DNA of 64,000 nucleotides, from NCBI GenBank assembly GCA_947095585.1, contig OX352765.1:91286965-91350964 (forward strand), read 5' to 3'. Shown piece by piece: positions 12,278 through 23,640 of this stretch. Position 1 is the first letter of the stretch, and the number at the start of each line of letters is the position of its first letter. Below the pieces are notes generated by a model, which worked only from the letters and a program-made list of their open reading frames with translations, was not told the DNA's origin and did no database searches. Position numbers and translations under genes: made by a program. The DNA comes from Nephrocerus scutellatus (lineage: Eukaryota; Arthropoda; Insecta; Diptera; Pipunculidae).

Positions 12278-15139
12278 ATGTATACAACTACAATGAATCA
12301 ATTATCAAGGATAGTGTGTAATCTTTTGTGGATATGTGTATCCCTTACACACTGCAGCGTTACACAATCTTTGGGTCCTAAAGGTGAGTAGTGTTCAAAC
12401 TCAATTTTATGATATTTCCGAATTTTTTTTTTTAATAAATTCAATTTATGTTTCAGGCAGCAATTTAACCTTTCCATTCGTGCGTTTGGGTAACAAAATA
12501 TACTTAATCGAGCAGAGTGCCAAGGTAAGTGACTTTGTTATAAAAATACGAGTGTGAAGACAGCCAGGTTTTACGTTTAACCAGGCTCCCAGCGAAAATA
12601 TTTCCTAATTTGTATTAAAAACTTTTAGAATCACTGAAACAAAAGTTTGAAAAGCATTGAAAGATTTGGTGCCATTATGTTTGTGAACAACCGCTAAAAG
12701 AAAAGTTTGGGAATCACTGGGAAAAAAGTTTGAGAATTTGAGAACCATTGAAAGAATTATCGCCGTTAATATTTATGTCTCCGTTTAAAGTTTGAGAATC
12801 ACTGGCAGAAAACTTTAAGAATTACCAATGAAAAAGATTGAGAATCAATGAAAAATTTGTAAATCATTGAAAGAGTTAGTGGTATTATGGCTTATGTCTC
12901 CGTTTGAAAGAGTTAGTGACATTATCACTAGAAGAAAACTTTAAGAACTACTGAAGAAAAAGATTGAGAATCATTGAATGTGGTAGTAACATTATGGCTT
13001 ATGTCTCTGTTAAAAGTTTCAGAATCACTCACAGAAAAGTTTATGAATTACTTAAAAAAATATTTGAGAATCAATGAAAGAAAAATCTGAGAAACCTAAA
13101 AAAAGAGTTAATGAATTAATGACATTATGGTTTATGTCTTTGTTAAAAGTTTGTGAATCGCTAAGGTGATATCGCAAGCTACTGTGACCTGTGAGAAAGC
13201 TCACTAACTTAACATGATTAACCTTTTGGATCGCTTAAGCCGTGGGATATTATTCCAGTCGGCTAGAAAAAGTTTACTTTCCCATTTATTAATCATCGCT
13301 GTGGTGGTAGCCCAGCTGATACTACAGTAAGTTTCCGGTGCTAAGAACGCAGATTCTGAACCAGCCTTGGATAGTTCATCTGCATGTTCGATGCCTGTAA
13401 CACCCTGGTGACAAGGAACCCAACAGAGTTTTACCCTGTTGAGCCCTGCCAGGGATTTCATTATGCTGGGCGACTTTCGTGCTGTCTGACTATCTGATAA
13501 GATATAAATCGTAGCGCCTGGAATACCCTTACTAAGGTTTATCCTAGCGCAGACCTCAGTGGCATGGAGTTTCGCTTGAAAAACAGTGGTACTCTTATCC
13601 ATTGGTATTCAGACTTTGGTGTTGGCTCCACCATGCATGACATTTGTTATGGTCGTGCTGTGCTTGCCACTTATTATGATCGCCAAATCATCATCATAAC
13701 CAATTGCGATGTAGCCTGATCTATGCAGATCGGCTAGAAGGTTGTCGATGACGAGTGACCATAGAAGGGGGAGAGGACGCCTCCTTGCGGACAGTCCTTA
13801 GCTTCAGTCACCAACACAGAAACTCCCCCTGAGGAGGAAGTAATGACTCGACTTTCAAGCATGGCCCTTATCCATTGGTTGGTCAAGCCCTCGATACCTC
13901 TGTTACTGATAGCTCTTGTTGTTGAGTCATAGCCAGTGTTATCGAAAGCAACCTCAATGTCAAGGAAAGCACACAGAGCTATTTCCTTGGAGCGAAAAGT
14001 CGCTTCTATCTTTTTGACTAGATAGTGAAGGGTGCCCTCTGTGCCTTTTTCTTTCCTATATGCGAACTAACTTGAGTTTAGAGGGCTAGACTTATCTAGC
14101 CAGGTTCTGATATGAACATCAATAAGTCTCTCCATAATTTTGAGAACAAATTATGTTAGACTTATAGGTCTGTATGATTTAGGCAGCTCACTAGGCCTAT
14201 TGCCTGGTTTGGGGATAAAGGCGGGACCTTTGAAAATATTTTTTGATGTTTTCTCTAATTTGAACTTCGACCTTCCTGCTTAAGTACTAATCACTGACCC
14301 ACGGCGCTCACTTAGCCATAATGTACGAATAGAAAATAAACGACCACCAAGAATATGATTACAAGCCAATTAGCACAAAACAACTTGGTTGACCAAGAAT
14401 TTAATGGACTGACTACAAAGAGTGAAATACTCTCAGACAAAAATTAAACAAAGATAGGAATGTATGATATAAATGAAAGATATAAAACAAATGGTTGAAC
14501 TATAAGCCCTTACGACACTTGTCACCAAATTGTCGCTTGTGATTCATTTTAATTTTTTTTTGTTAAAATTATCAAAACTCATCTTTTTAAAATAAAAAAT
14601 CACAAACTTCTTAAATTTGCTTGTGTTTTCCCCCCGCAGTTGAACTGGTATGGCGCGGCACAATCGTGTAGACAACAAAATATGCATTTGGCTAGTTTTG
14701 AATCCGAGAAGGATTACAATCGACTGCAACGCTATCTTATAGATGACCAATGTAAATGCCAGTGTAAATTGATTTTTCCCACCAAAATGAAATTAATATT
14801 TTATTTACAGTGATCATGAATTACTTCTGGACATCTGGCAACGACTTAGAGACCGAGGGTCTATTCAAATGGTTTGGCACTGGATCGCCGTTGAAATTCT
14901 TCAAATGGTCGAACAGCGAACCAAACAGCGAAGATTGGGAAATGAGTAATTGCGTTAAAATGCGGCGAATGGGTAGCGAATACGTTTGGAAGCGAGAAAT
15001 TTGTAGTCAGCGTTTGTATTACATCTGTGAAGCTAACTACAACGAGCACAAATTATTGATGGCCTGGAAAAGTTTCTCAGAGAACGAACGTTGGCTCTTT
15101 CCCAGACAATTCGATAACCATATTGTACAAAATTTATAA
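12278..15139 (+). CDS. Secreted C-type lectin, four exons
   Basis: Predicted coding exons are 12,278-12,383, 12,457-12,524, 14,640-14,751 and 14,811-15,139, with GT..AG ends and phases 1, 0 and 1, giving 204 aa. Residues 9-27 form a hydrophobic signal peptide, so the protein is probably secreted. The C-type lectin-like domain spans about residues 45-170: YLIEQ and LNWYGAAQSC, HLASFES, then YFWTSGNDL...EGLFKW. The four canonical cysteines are C68, C143, C160 and C168. A mannose-type EPN triplet sits at 132-134, but the usual WND calcium-ligand triplet is replaced by W155-K-R, so sugar binding may be altered. About 35 residues rich in charged and aromatic side chains follow the domain. Insect proteins of this kind bind sugars in immunity or secretions; the role here is inferred. 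An in-frame ATG at 12,293 is an alternative start. Intron 2 (2.1 kb) carries a minisatellite and LINE DNA. Confidence 0.88.
12590..13165. repeat. Degenerate minisatellite in intron 2 of the lectin gene
   Basis: Irregular repeats of about 22-23 bases of the form AAAAGTTTGAGAATCACTG alternate with a second motif (GACATTATGGCTTATGTCTC, near 12,750, 12,880, 12,990 and 13,120), giving a higher-order period of roughly 110-130 bases. Units are strongly diverged, so the array is old. Confidence 0.75.
13200..14280 (-). mobile_element. Decayed LOA/R1-like LINE with RNase H, antisense in lectin intron 2
   Basis: The minus strand carries an RNase H-like segment at 13,204-13,602 (FQAKLHATEVCARI, ILSDSQTA, LCWVPCHQGVTGIEHADELS). 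At about 14,070-14,225 it carries an RT segment (IPKPGNRPSELPKSYRPISL, IMERLIDVHIRTWL). The DNA between them is RT-derived but broken. The same family occurs at 49,250-51,180, where the corresponding RT block reads IPKPGNKPSELTISYRPI. The insertion is opposite to the lectin gene and inside an intron. Confidence 0.8.
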
Positions 15140-16035
15140 AAGATTGCACATATTTTTTCCACAAAAATGAACTCAAAATGTTAATTTGATTTCAACTTTT
15201 CAGTGAAAATAAAACCTAAACACTGGCAAGTAATTGAACGGTGAATATGAATCAAATAGTATACTCGTATGTAATGTAACCAAGGAGTGATTTTAGAGTT
15301 CACAAGGCCTTAAATGTATTGGTTATATTATTACTCGAACCTGTCAAACAAATCTTCTTTTCTTTGTTTCTTTTTTTAATAGCTCTTGCTTTGTGTTGCG
15401 TGTTACTAGTGACACCTATTGTCTTTATCTAATAGATGTTATATACTATATAATCTGTGCTTAAAGTTTATATTGTGAGTTCAGATTTTGCAATTCTACT
15501 GCGTAGGTTACCACCTAAAATGTTGATATTTTTTAATTGCAACTTCGAAGCTTCTTATCTTTCTTGCAATATGTTTCCATCAATGCTGTATCTTTAAGTA
15601 GGGGGCTTGTCTTTCGATATGCTATGTACGTACTCTTGCTTTTTGGCCTAGACATTTGGTTAAAAGCTGCTACTCTTCTGTTAGCCATCTTAGACAAAGA
15701 TAATTTCCTCATTCACACCTATCTGCTTTCTGTTCCTTTTCAGGCCGCTCCAAACCTGTAGATAACGAATTGCCTCCACTCATACTTTCGAGTATCGAAC
15801 AATTTACAAGACAGTTTTACTATCGTATTCGTACATGCTCGTGTTTGAAGTGATCTCATCACAAATGATATTTTCCAAATAGTTCTGAAGGGGTGTTTTT
15901 AAAGGTGGAATTACCATTTCGTAAGCTTTTCCAATCATCACATTCCTTTGGACCCTTTCCGAGTAGTTGGAAAACAGCCTTTTTATAGAAAGTACCAAAA
16001 AAAAGTGAGCCATGTCTCCTTTTTCGTACCGACGC
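15140..16035. other. 3' flank of the lectin gene and spacer
   Basis: An AATAAA polyadenylation signal occurs about 70 bases after the lectin stop (near 15,208). The remainder has no recognisable gene; an open frame at 15,537-15,761 has hydrophobic stretches but no homologous second copy or domain. Confidence 0.5.
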
Positions 16036-16039
16036 GTAC

Positions 16040-17220
16040 CAGGTCTAGTAGCTTTCTAAAGTAATGGAAACTATTATTAACCGTCAGCTTTCGAAATATT
16101 TTGAATCACGAGAACTCCTTTACGATGGTCAGTACATGGTTTTCCTGTGCGCAACTAATTTCGAATGTTGTTGTAATGCCATAACTCACTGAACAATGGA
16201 ACCAGTCTTCACTAAAGCATTTAATACAGTTTTGTAACAAGCTATTAAGAAAAATCAGTGCTTATAGAGTCGATTGGATAAGTAATATTCTTTCTAACTA
16301 CTCAGTTAGTAGTTTTGGAGGGATTTAATTCTTAAACTCACCGCATAATTACTGGCGCTCCCAAGTGTTTCTCCTAAACCTTTTATCAAGATTCTCGTTT
16401 CTGCTACCTCTAATCCAATACATTTCTTTGCTTACTCTCAACTTCTCATAAATGTTTGGGGAACGTCCCACTTATTGACAACTAAATCTCAAACAACAAC
16501 ATATCATTTGAACGTTAAATTTTGACCTATACAGAAAAATAAATAGAATGGAATTTAACGTTTCCGAAACCCAATTATGTCTCCTGTCGTCAAAGCTAAA
16601 CGTAACCCTGCTTCCATTATTCATGATTATGTACCATGAACCATACCAACTCGCAATTCTCGGTATTTGCTTCGTTGGAATCACCACATAATCGTCGTCG
16701 CCAGAAATGCTGCGTAATCCTAAGGTATTCTTATACATGGTGCAAGAGTATTTTACTCAATCTAATCTGGATTCCCCTTGTAACTATAGAAGCCAGATTA
16801 GATGGAGTGAAATATTTCTTGCTCCAAACTTGAGAACAATTGTCATGTACATCAGAAAAAAAAATTCATCTGCTAAAATATGATTCTGTTCTTAGCATTA
16901 TAAGCTATAACTTATCGGTGATGAAAATATTGCAATGTCAATAGATCGCTTAAATGCTTCCTGCTAATCACCGTTTTGTCGCTACCAGTACCACCAGCGA
17001 CACGCAAGAGAAATGTCCGATTGCATACAGCCTCTCCATTAATTCAGCCGTACAAGCGCTCATTAGTTCACCCCTAAGTCCATCATCGGACGTACATTTT
17101 GAGCCATGGAATGCTGAGTAAAGCTCTATATTCGCACATGGATAAGATCCTTACACATTCAAAGTGCAAGCTCATAGACATATAATATTCTTCCCTCCTT
17201 TTTTACCTTAACGCCACTCT
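16040..17220 (+). mobile_element. Decayed CR1-like LINE, RT to C-terminus, plus strand
   Basis: Through many stops the plus strand still spells the course of a LINE polyprotein. VMETIINRQLSKYFESRELL is at about 16,060. The FTKAFNTVL relic of RT block A is near 16,210. MEFNVSETQLCLLS is near 16,550 and FLYMVQEYFTQSNL and LRTIVMYIR are at 16,730-16,860. The tail (SSDVHFEPWNAE, then DPYTFKVQAHRH) is at 17,080-17,180. Motifs match the family seen at 9,250-10,900 in the opposite orientation. No segment is long enough to be active. Confidence 0.6.
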
Positions 17221-17224
17221 GTGC

Positions 17225-17931
17225 ATAGCATTAAAACAACATTACCAACATTACATTATATTACATTATTATAAAAAAAAATTGTTTTCTAAAAAACAAA
17301 ATACTTCCATAGATCCATAAATCCATTCAAACTTGTAACGAGGGAGAACTTTTAATAACTTTACGAGTGTAATATAAACCGCCCATTATTCACTTATATC
17401 TTCACGTGTCAACCAGTCCGTTGATCTCAATCTGCACTTCTTAGAGTTAAAAACAATACCTTTATACAAAGCCTGAAAGATATAACTTCAAATTAGAGCA
17501 CGCACATCGCTCGTTAAAACTCTAATGGAATTGAATGCCAAAAGGCCCAAAAGCGCTAATATTGCGATGCGCCCCTGTACGGAATTAAATTCCAGTTCAA
17601 GTCTGCATTGAGGCAACTCAGCTTTGTTGTTTTCGTTGTTCGGCAAGCACTCTCAAGTCTCAACCCTGTTGTCTCATTCGCGCGCTCTAACAAACAACAG
17701 AAAAACAACTAAGTCCAAGAAGAAGATGGAGATAGCTTCAGGTCAAGTGTGTTTGTGTTAACTTCGTTCGCATGACAGCACATTACTGCTGGTTGCTCTC
17801 ACACTATCCACAGTCCGACTATTCAGTGTTTTGTTTTAAGTCAGTGTTTAAACAAAGTGTGTTGTTCTATTTATTTGTTGTTGTTGTTGTTGCTATTTGT
17901 TCAAATAAAAATAGTAATTTTCCACTAAGCT
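17225..17931 (+). promoter_or_regulatory. Upstream region and probable 5' UTR of the Ly6 gene
   Basis: No TATA box is obvious. An initiator-like ATTCAGTGT occurs near 17,822, and a TTG-repeat tract (TTGTTGTTGTTGTTGTTG, 17,874-17,891) lies just before the coding start, as often seen in fly 5' leaders. Exact transcription start not determinable. Confidence 0.35.
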
Positions 17932-18363
17932 ATGATTAATTTAGCGCTGCATATCGTTGTCATTTGTTTTACTTTTCACACGGCTGCGTCCATCAATTGT
18001 TACGTATGCAGTGCATCGGACACGGAGAACCCCTTCCAATGTGGCGAATGGTTTGAGCGATTCGACAAGCCCGATATAGAACCGCAAAATTGTTCAAATG
18101 TCCATGAGGCAAGGTATTGCATTAAACATATCGGCCGCTTTGAGGGAGGCATCGGAGCGAAGCGTTTCTGCTCGTCCAAGGATTTGGGCAACTACTGCGA
18201 CTATGTACAGAACAAGGGCGATCGCATGGAATACCGTTCGTGTATATTCACCTGCTATACCGATGGCTGCAATGGCTCCAGCACAATGCAATTGAGCACA
18301 ATTTTAGGTTTAACACTTGTACTTGTGAAATTTATCAGTCACTGTTGTAAAAGAGGCTGCTGA
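17932..18363 (+). CDS. Ly6/uPAR (three-finger) protein, probably GPI-anchored
   Basis: A single uninterrupted frame of 143 aa. Residues 1-19 are a signal peptide (hydrophobic LALHIVVICFTF, cleavage near TAAS). The mature part starts INCYVC and has ten cysteines at 23, 26, 37, 54, 63, 80, 89, 104, 108 and 113, ending in the diagnostic CN pair (DGCNGSS), the pattern of an insect Ly6/uPAR domain. Residues 120-135 are hydrophobic after Gly-Ser-Ser, consistent with GPI attachment at the outer plasma membrane. The tail after the hydrophobic run (SHCCKRGC) is longer and more polar than in most GPI signals, so a transmembrane anchor cannot be excluded. Fly members act in septate junctions, neuronal excitability or sleep, but which branch this belongs to cannot be told here. 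The start ATG is the first in the frame and lies directly before the signal peptide. Confidence 0.9.
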   Translation: MINLALHIVVICFTFHTAASINCYVCSASDTENPFQCGEWFERFDKPDIEPQNCSNVHEARYCIKHIGRFEGGIGAKRFCSSKDLGNYCDYVQNKGDRMEYRSCIFTCYTDGCNGSSTMQLSTILGLTLVLVKFISHCCKRGC

Positions 18364-18394
18364 CACGATTGTGAAATTTTAGTTTAAGACAAAT

Positions 18395-18400
18395 AATAAA
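18395..18400 (+). terminator. Polyadenylation signal of the Ly6 gene
   Basis: AATAAA 32 bases after the stop codon, in an A-rich context, followed within 40 bases by a T-rich stretch. Confidence 0.6.
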
Positions 18401-18419
18401 GATATCACATTTAGAAATA

Positions 18420-19555
18420 ATGTATCTTTGGGTTTTTTTTCTGTTTTCGGTTTGAAGTGAATTGTACATCAACAATAGCACAACTCACAGATAATAAGCA
18501 GTTATCTGTTGCAATGCAGAAAGGTCAAAAAAGTATCTTTACATTCATCATGAGATAATGAGTTGTAATTGTACGAGTAGCTTAATTTTTGTTGTTGCTG
18601 CATTTTTTTTTATTTGATATAGTGGCTCAACTAGCTAAGAGCGAATAGCTAGTGCTGGATAGAAAAAGATAGAGTAGACAGTAGAGACTGAAAGCTTTAT
18701 TTGTTTTAATCCGCCTTAAGATGATTTGTTATGACACTACTGTTAGTTTTTGACGTCTTGTTGCCATGACAGCTTACCAAGTTTTCATTTCGTTATGTTT
18801 TCGAATGCCAACTGTCAAATGTGCTTGACAGTTGGTAGACCGATTTTACATCGGTATTTGTATTTAATGGCATAATTTTTGTTATGACAACAAATTCTTC
18901 TTCGATAATATTTTTTTTTTGTATTGTATTGTATTAACATATTTTAGGTATAATTATTGGAAGAGTAAATAAATAATTGGCTTTTTGGTTTTAAATAAAA
19001 CTAGCTTTGCTTTGATTTTAGCAAAATATTGTAAATTTGGAATCTTCTAGGAATAGATTCGTTACCTCACAAAATCGATTGGAGTTATATTGTTATAGCA
19101 AGGAAGGCCGTTTAGCTACTATGTTTGATGCAGATTCTATCGTTTCAGAAACAGGATAGTAAATAGCGCAGAGCTTCATAGATTGGACTTTGAAAACTTG
19201 TTTTGTTTGTACTCCAATAAACCTTACGTAGCTTACGGTCCTAGATTTATTAGTCAGTAAAGATCTTCCTCAAAGACTTTCCTGAGTCTTGCCATCTTGG
19301 CATATATGGATTCTATAGGTATTTTAAAATTTTGTATTTTCTGTCAACAAGAAGCGACACTGGCGTATTGGCCATAATATCACAATAGACAGCTATAACG
19401 TTGCAGTTGTTAAGCATTTTGTCTATCTAGACTCCGCTGCAACATCTGATAACGACACTAGCTCAGAACGAAAACGAAGAATCACTTTTGCCAACAGATG
19501 TTTGGGTAGGTTAGGATAGGTTCAGGTGGCAGTTGGTGGAAAAGCCGACAGACTC
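18420..19555. other. Spacer with one perfect hairpin
   Basis: A+T-rich DNA without a supported gene. Apart from the hairpin at 18,808-18,835 nothing is recognised. Confidence 0.45.
18808..18835. repeat. Perfect 11-bp inverted repeat (hairpin)
   Basis: CCAACTGTCAA and its exact complement TTGACAGTTGG flank a 6-base loop (ATGTGC). It lies in a segment bounded by direct repeats of TTTGTTATGACA (near 18,725 and 18,888), which could be the remains of a small foldback transposon or a regulatory hairpin. Confidence 0.5.
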
Positions 19556-19559
19556 AGAA

Positions 19560-20430
19560 CAGTAATGGTCCATTGTGATACTACATGGATCGAGAAAATT
19601 TTACTCGGTGAACCATTTGGAGCTTCGTATCAAGCACAAGAGACTAATAATATCAGTATTGGTTACGGTCATTAAAAGAAAGCCCTCGGATGGAGCTTCC
19701 GTTTTTGATAGAGGGCTGGACATGTACAGAGACGGTGGAGAATGGTCCCCTACTCCTCCTTGTCTTATGCTTCTGCTTCTGCTTCTGCTTGACTATGAGA
19801 CAGTCCCCAGTGATAACTTCTTATTTAGCAATTTTTTTGAGAGATCAAACAATTGAAGCGTTTCGGATGCAGCTTGGGCCAGATCTGCTTAGTCGCTAGA
19901 CAAGTGGTTCCGTCTGATCACTTACGGTTAGTTTTTTTGGTAGCGTCCCACTTTAGCATGAGTTTACATGTAGCGACTGTTATGCCTTAGAAAAATCATC
20001 AGGTAAAATGGGCAGTGCAGTTCGATGTTTGGCGAGTTCGTCAGCCTTATAATTTTCCGAAATGTCTCTATTCCCGGGCACACAACACAGGTGAATGTTT
20101 AACTATGTCTTTGGGTTTGTAGAGACTGATTCCAGTGATTTCAGCGGTGCTTGTCTATCCGAGAAGATGCGAATACACTTGGCAGATATCAGATTCCTCT
20201 TCAGCCAAGATAACACCTCATTGATCGCCATAATCTCAGCCTGGAAAGCACTACTCCATTTAAGATGATAAGCAGTTTAGGGTTATAATATAGTTGCTAG
20301 AGACTGATTCCAGGGAATTCAGCATAGCTTGGCTATCCTTGAATATGCGAATACACTTAGCAGATATCAGATTCCTCTTCAGCCAAGATAACACCCCATT
20401 GATCGCCATGATCGGAAGATGGAAAGAGAG
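19560..20430 (-). mobile_element. LINE RNase H relic with an internal duplication, minus strand
   Basis: The minus strand at about 19,960-20,260 reads FQAEIMAINEVLSWLKRNLI, CIRIFSDRQAPLKSLESVS and VPGNRDI, an RNase H domain of a non-LTR element. About 110 bases of it (CAGATATCAGATTCCTCTTC and flanks) are repeated at 20,295-20,415, a local tandem duplication inside the relic. The left end (19,565-19,680) is a dispersed repeat shared with 6,301-6,430. A CTTCTG hexamer run sits at 19,768-19,790. Confidence 0.6.
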
Positions 20431-20434
20431 ACTA

Positions 20435-23090
20435 TGATTTAGCGTTTTTTTTAAAATACCTTTGCCCGTAATCAGTAATCAGTTCTTGAATTGTAAATAT
20501 GTATAGCTTTAAAAATAGCTGTTTTTTTTCGCTAAAAAGGCAAATGAGTAGTAGAGTCCTTTCTCCACCACCTGTATAAGACCTTAACCACCCCACGCAT
20601 GCTCAATGGCACTAAAACATTATCGAAAGCGTCTGAAGATATATTTGGTCGTTTCGAACGAAAATTCTTCGGAACAGGATATGTATAGTGAAAGGATATT
20701 AATGTTAAGGCCTGCAGAATTTTTAAATGTAACCCATATGCACAACGAAGTGTTGAAAGTACTCCCCTTAGAAGTGGAGCACAAGAGATCGGTCACCTGC
20801 AAAAGAGCCAGTTATCAAAACTCTGCTTATTAGAGAGCTGTGAAGCCAAGGTTCACAACAAATTGTAGTGACACCTAAATAATTAAGTAAGCCTGTTGAT
20901 GCATGAGCTTGCTGCATTAATTTCCAAGCAAAGCTTTAAAATGGCCTACAAGGTCCTTAGCTGCTTTTTATATTTTTTTAGAGACAACGTGAAAGGGAAA
21001 AAATGGAAAAACTCAAGAAAAAGCCAATCCTTTCCAAATTTTCTATAAGACATGTAAAGCCTTCTCGCGAGTTATCTCAAAATGTTTTAACATTAGATCA
21101 GCTCAGTTAACAGCAATCCACTTTTTTGTTGGATTTTTATATCTTATCAGCATCTGAAGAAACTTCTGAAGGTGACAAATATGTATGGCACAACAGAAGT
21201 ACGAAAAGATTGGGTTTGTTTTGATTTTTAGCGCCTGGCGGTAGGTTCATAGAAATTTTTTCCGTGAATTCCATCACCCATAGCTATTGTTTGACATTTT
21301 TTTTGAAGACGCAACTCACCTCAGCTATTGTTTGACATTTGAAAACGCAGTAATCGCATTTTTTGTCTCGGAAGGTGTCAACATGAAACACCATTTTTCT
21401 GTGGACAAGTGTGAAATGTGCAAGGTGCATTCGAAGGCCATAAAATTTGATTTAAGGATCTAAAGACCAAAATCCACCTTCATCGATTTAAGATCTTTTG
21501 CGAGCAACAAGTTCTTCAGAATTTCATTCGAAACAATAGGACCTGTTTCGAACATTTACAATCTCTTCGAACTTTCAACATATTCTTCAATGTCTGGCGC
21601 CGGCTTCAAATGGTGCTTCTTTGTCTAGCGAAGCGATGTCTGGATATTTGAAAATTTAGAAAATTCACCTCAGACAATAGAGGTGCGATACGCATGTTAC
21701 CTTTTGAAAGAATACTAAGCGCCTACACTGCACTGCACGACATCGAAATAGACGCCCCCGCGATTACTCACTCTTTCACCCGCTGAGACAATTCTCAAAG
21801 GTACTTACACGTTTTTCGACATAAGTAAGTAAATTTTAAATCATCCGTCGCATCATTAAAAATTGTCCATTGTTCTGGGGAAGGACGAAACTGAAAAATA
21901 AAACAAAAACTGTTGGCGCGCGGCGCTTAGGTACTTAAAGTGTCTTAACAAAAGCCTACTGACACCATCAAGCCATCAATAATTTTCTCTTATATTATAC
22001 ACAAATAGTGTTCTGTTCTACACGTGCATTGCAGCCTTTGTTTCTTTGGACGCAGCATCAAAGTGTGAGCCTCACGTGGTCGCAACATGTTCTGCGAAAT
22101 TTAAAACCCTCTGCAAAATGTTCCATTGTCTTTTTATTTGGAATAAATTTTCATCTTAAAGTGGATATCCTTTCACCTTATGTGGCACAAAATCTAAGCA
22201 ACTAAGAGAGCACGCGGGACAGAATATGTGATTTGATTTCAAAACTCCATACGAAGTATGAGGCTTTTGTTCGTCGCATCGTAAATCGCACAACTTGAAG
22301 GTAAAAATGCAAAATTTTGTACACCATTTTGCCTTCTAATTTTTCCAAGGTTGTTGTGCATTCACTCGTACTGAATCGCATCATATTCCATATTATGGAG
22401 ATGAAGACAGACTGCTGACTATCAGAGGGGGAACTTTCTAAAGTGCGCCATATGAGAAATAATTAACTTTTGGATAAAAATGTTGCCTATTGTCTTCGAT
22501 CTTTAAAAAAGTCAGTTGGACAATCTAGCATATGCTTACCAGTTGTCAGTGGTAACATTTCTATTAATGGCACAATTATTGTCTTACTCACAACACAAGA
22601 GAATTAGTTTTCGTGCTTTTGCCCATATGCATGAAGATGCATCGATCATCTAGTAAGTACTAAAAGTCTTAGTCCATATATTGCATGCTTTCCACATTCA
22701 ATTGTTGATCTATCACGAAATGCTGACCAATAATAACATGTCATCGATTCCAATAAAAGAGGCACTGTATTATAAGTAATCGCTTCTTCCAGAGTTTTCA
22801 TTAAATCTATTAGGGACTATGGGAGCTTCAATATAGTAGTTAGGTAGAGTGGTGGTCCTCGGGACAATTGCGGAAGCCTAAATTATGGCTTTTTTTTATT
22901 GAAATGCACATGACTGTGTTAGTAAAATTTTAAAATCTAGACTTAGCACTAATAAGCAATTTTTATTGACTTAAATTAATAAAAGAAACCAGATTAAAAG
23001 TATTGACGATTTAATGTATACTATGCTATGTATACTATAAATATTACATAATTATATATGCTGCACTAGTTCAAAAGGATTGATTCTTTT
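20435..23090. other. Spacer, nothing recognised
   Basis: No supported gene. AGCTATTGTTTGACATTT occurs twice close together near 21,282 and 21,323. Open frames at 20,606-20,833 and 22,008-22,205 show no domain, signal peptide or related copy. Confidence 0.4.
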
Positions 23091-23279
23091 AAGTCTTCTC
23101 ACTAGATTTGTGTGGTCCAAGAGCTGGGGAGTCTCAAGATTCATGTGGTAGTGCAGTGGTCCTCATGATTTTTGGCGAATCTGTGTATTTCATTCTGTAC
23201 GCATTCCACGCCCAGGTTTCATTCCTAACGTAGAAATGTGCATTTACAATGATCAGCCTATAAAGCAAAACTTTGTCCT

Positions 23280-23640
23280 GATGGCAAATGAGATGGCTTA
23301 GGTTCCGGATGGATGTGCTGCCAGGGTCTGCTTTGCAATCGCCCAGGCACTCATACGTGAAATTTCCGAAGCCATTGATGTCAGACCATATCCAAGGTCG
23401 AATTGGTACCAGGGAAGTTGTCTTGTCCAATGGATAAGGTTGACCGTCGGGAAAAACGAGTCTAAGAAATCAGTTGGACCTCTTCGGAGGACTGCCTGGA
23501 CTGGGACAACTATGATGCGGACCCAGTTTCTTTCTGGGGATGTATCTTGGGGCTGTAAGGTTTACCCTCGCAAGAGGGCAACGCTAGATGGAAACATTGT
23601 TACGAGCATGCTTAATGGCGAAAGCTAGCGAAAGCGCTGG
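23280..23640 (+). repeat. Dispersed transposon segment, copy 1 (partner at 46,390-46,650 and 48,299-48,360)
   Basis: About 350 bases align in the same orientation with 46,390-46,650, continued after an interruption at 48,299-48,360. Shared landmarks include GCCCAGGCACTCATA, GAAGCCATTGATGTCAGACC and GCATGCTTAATGGCG. In the second copy the interruption is exactly where a LINE and a mariner are nested. Probably the 5' region of a LINE. Confidence 0.65.
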
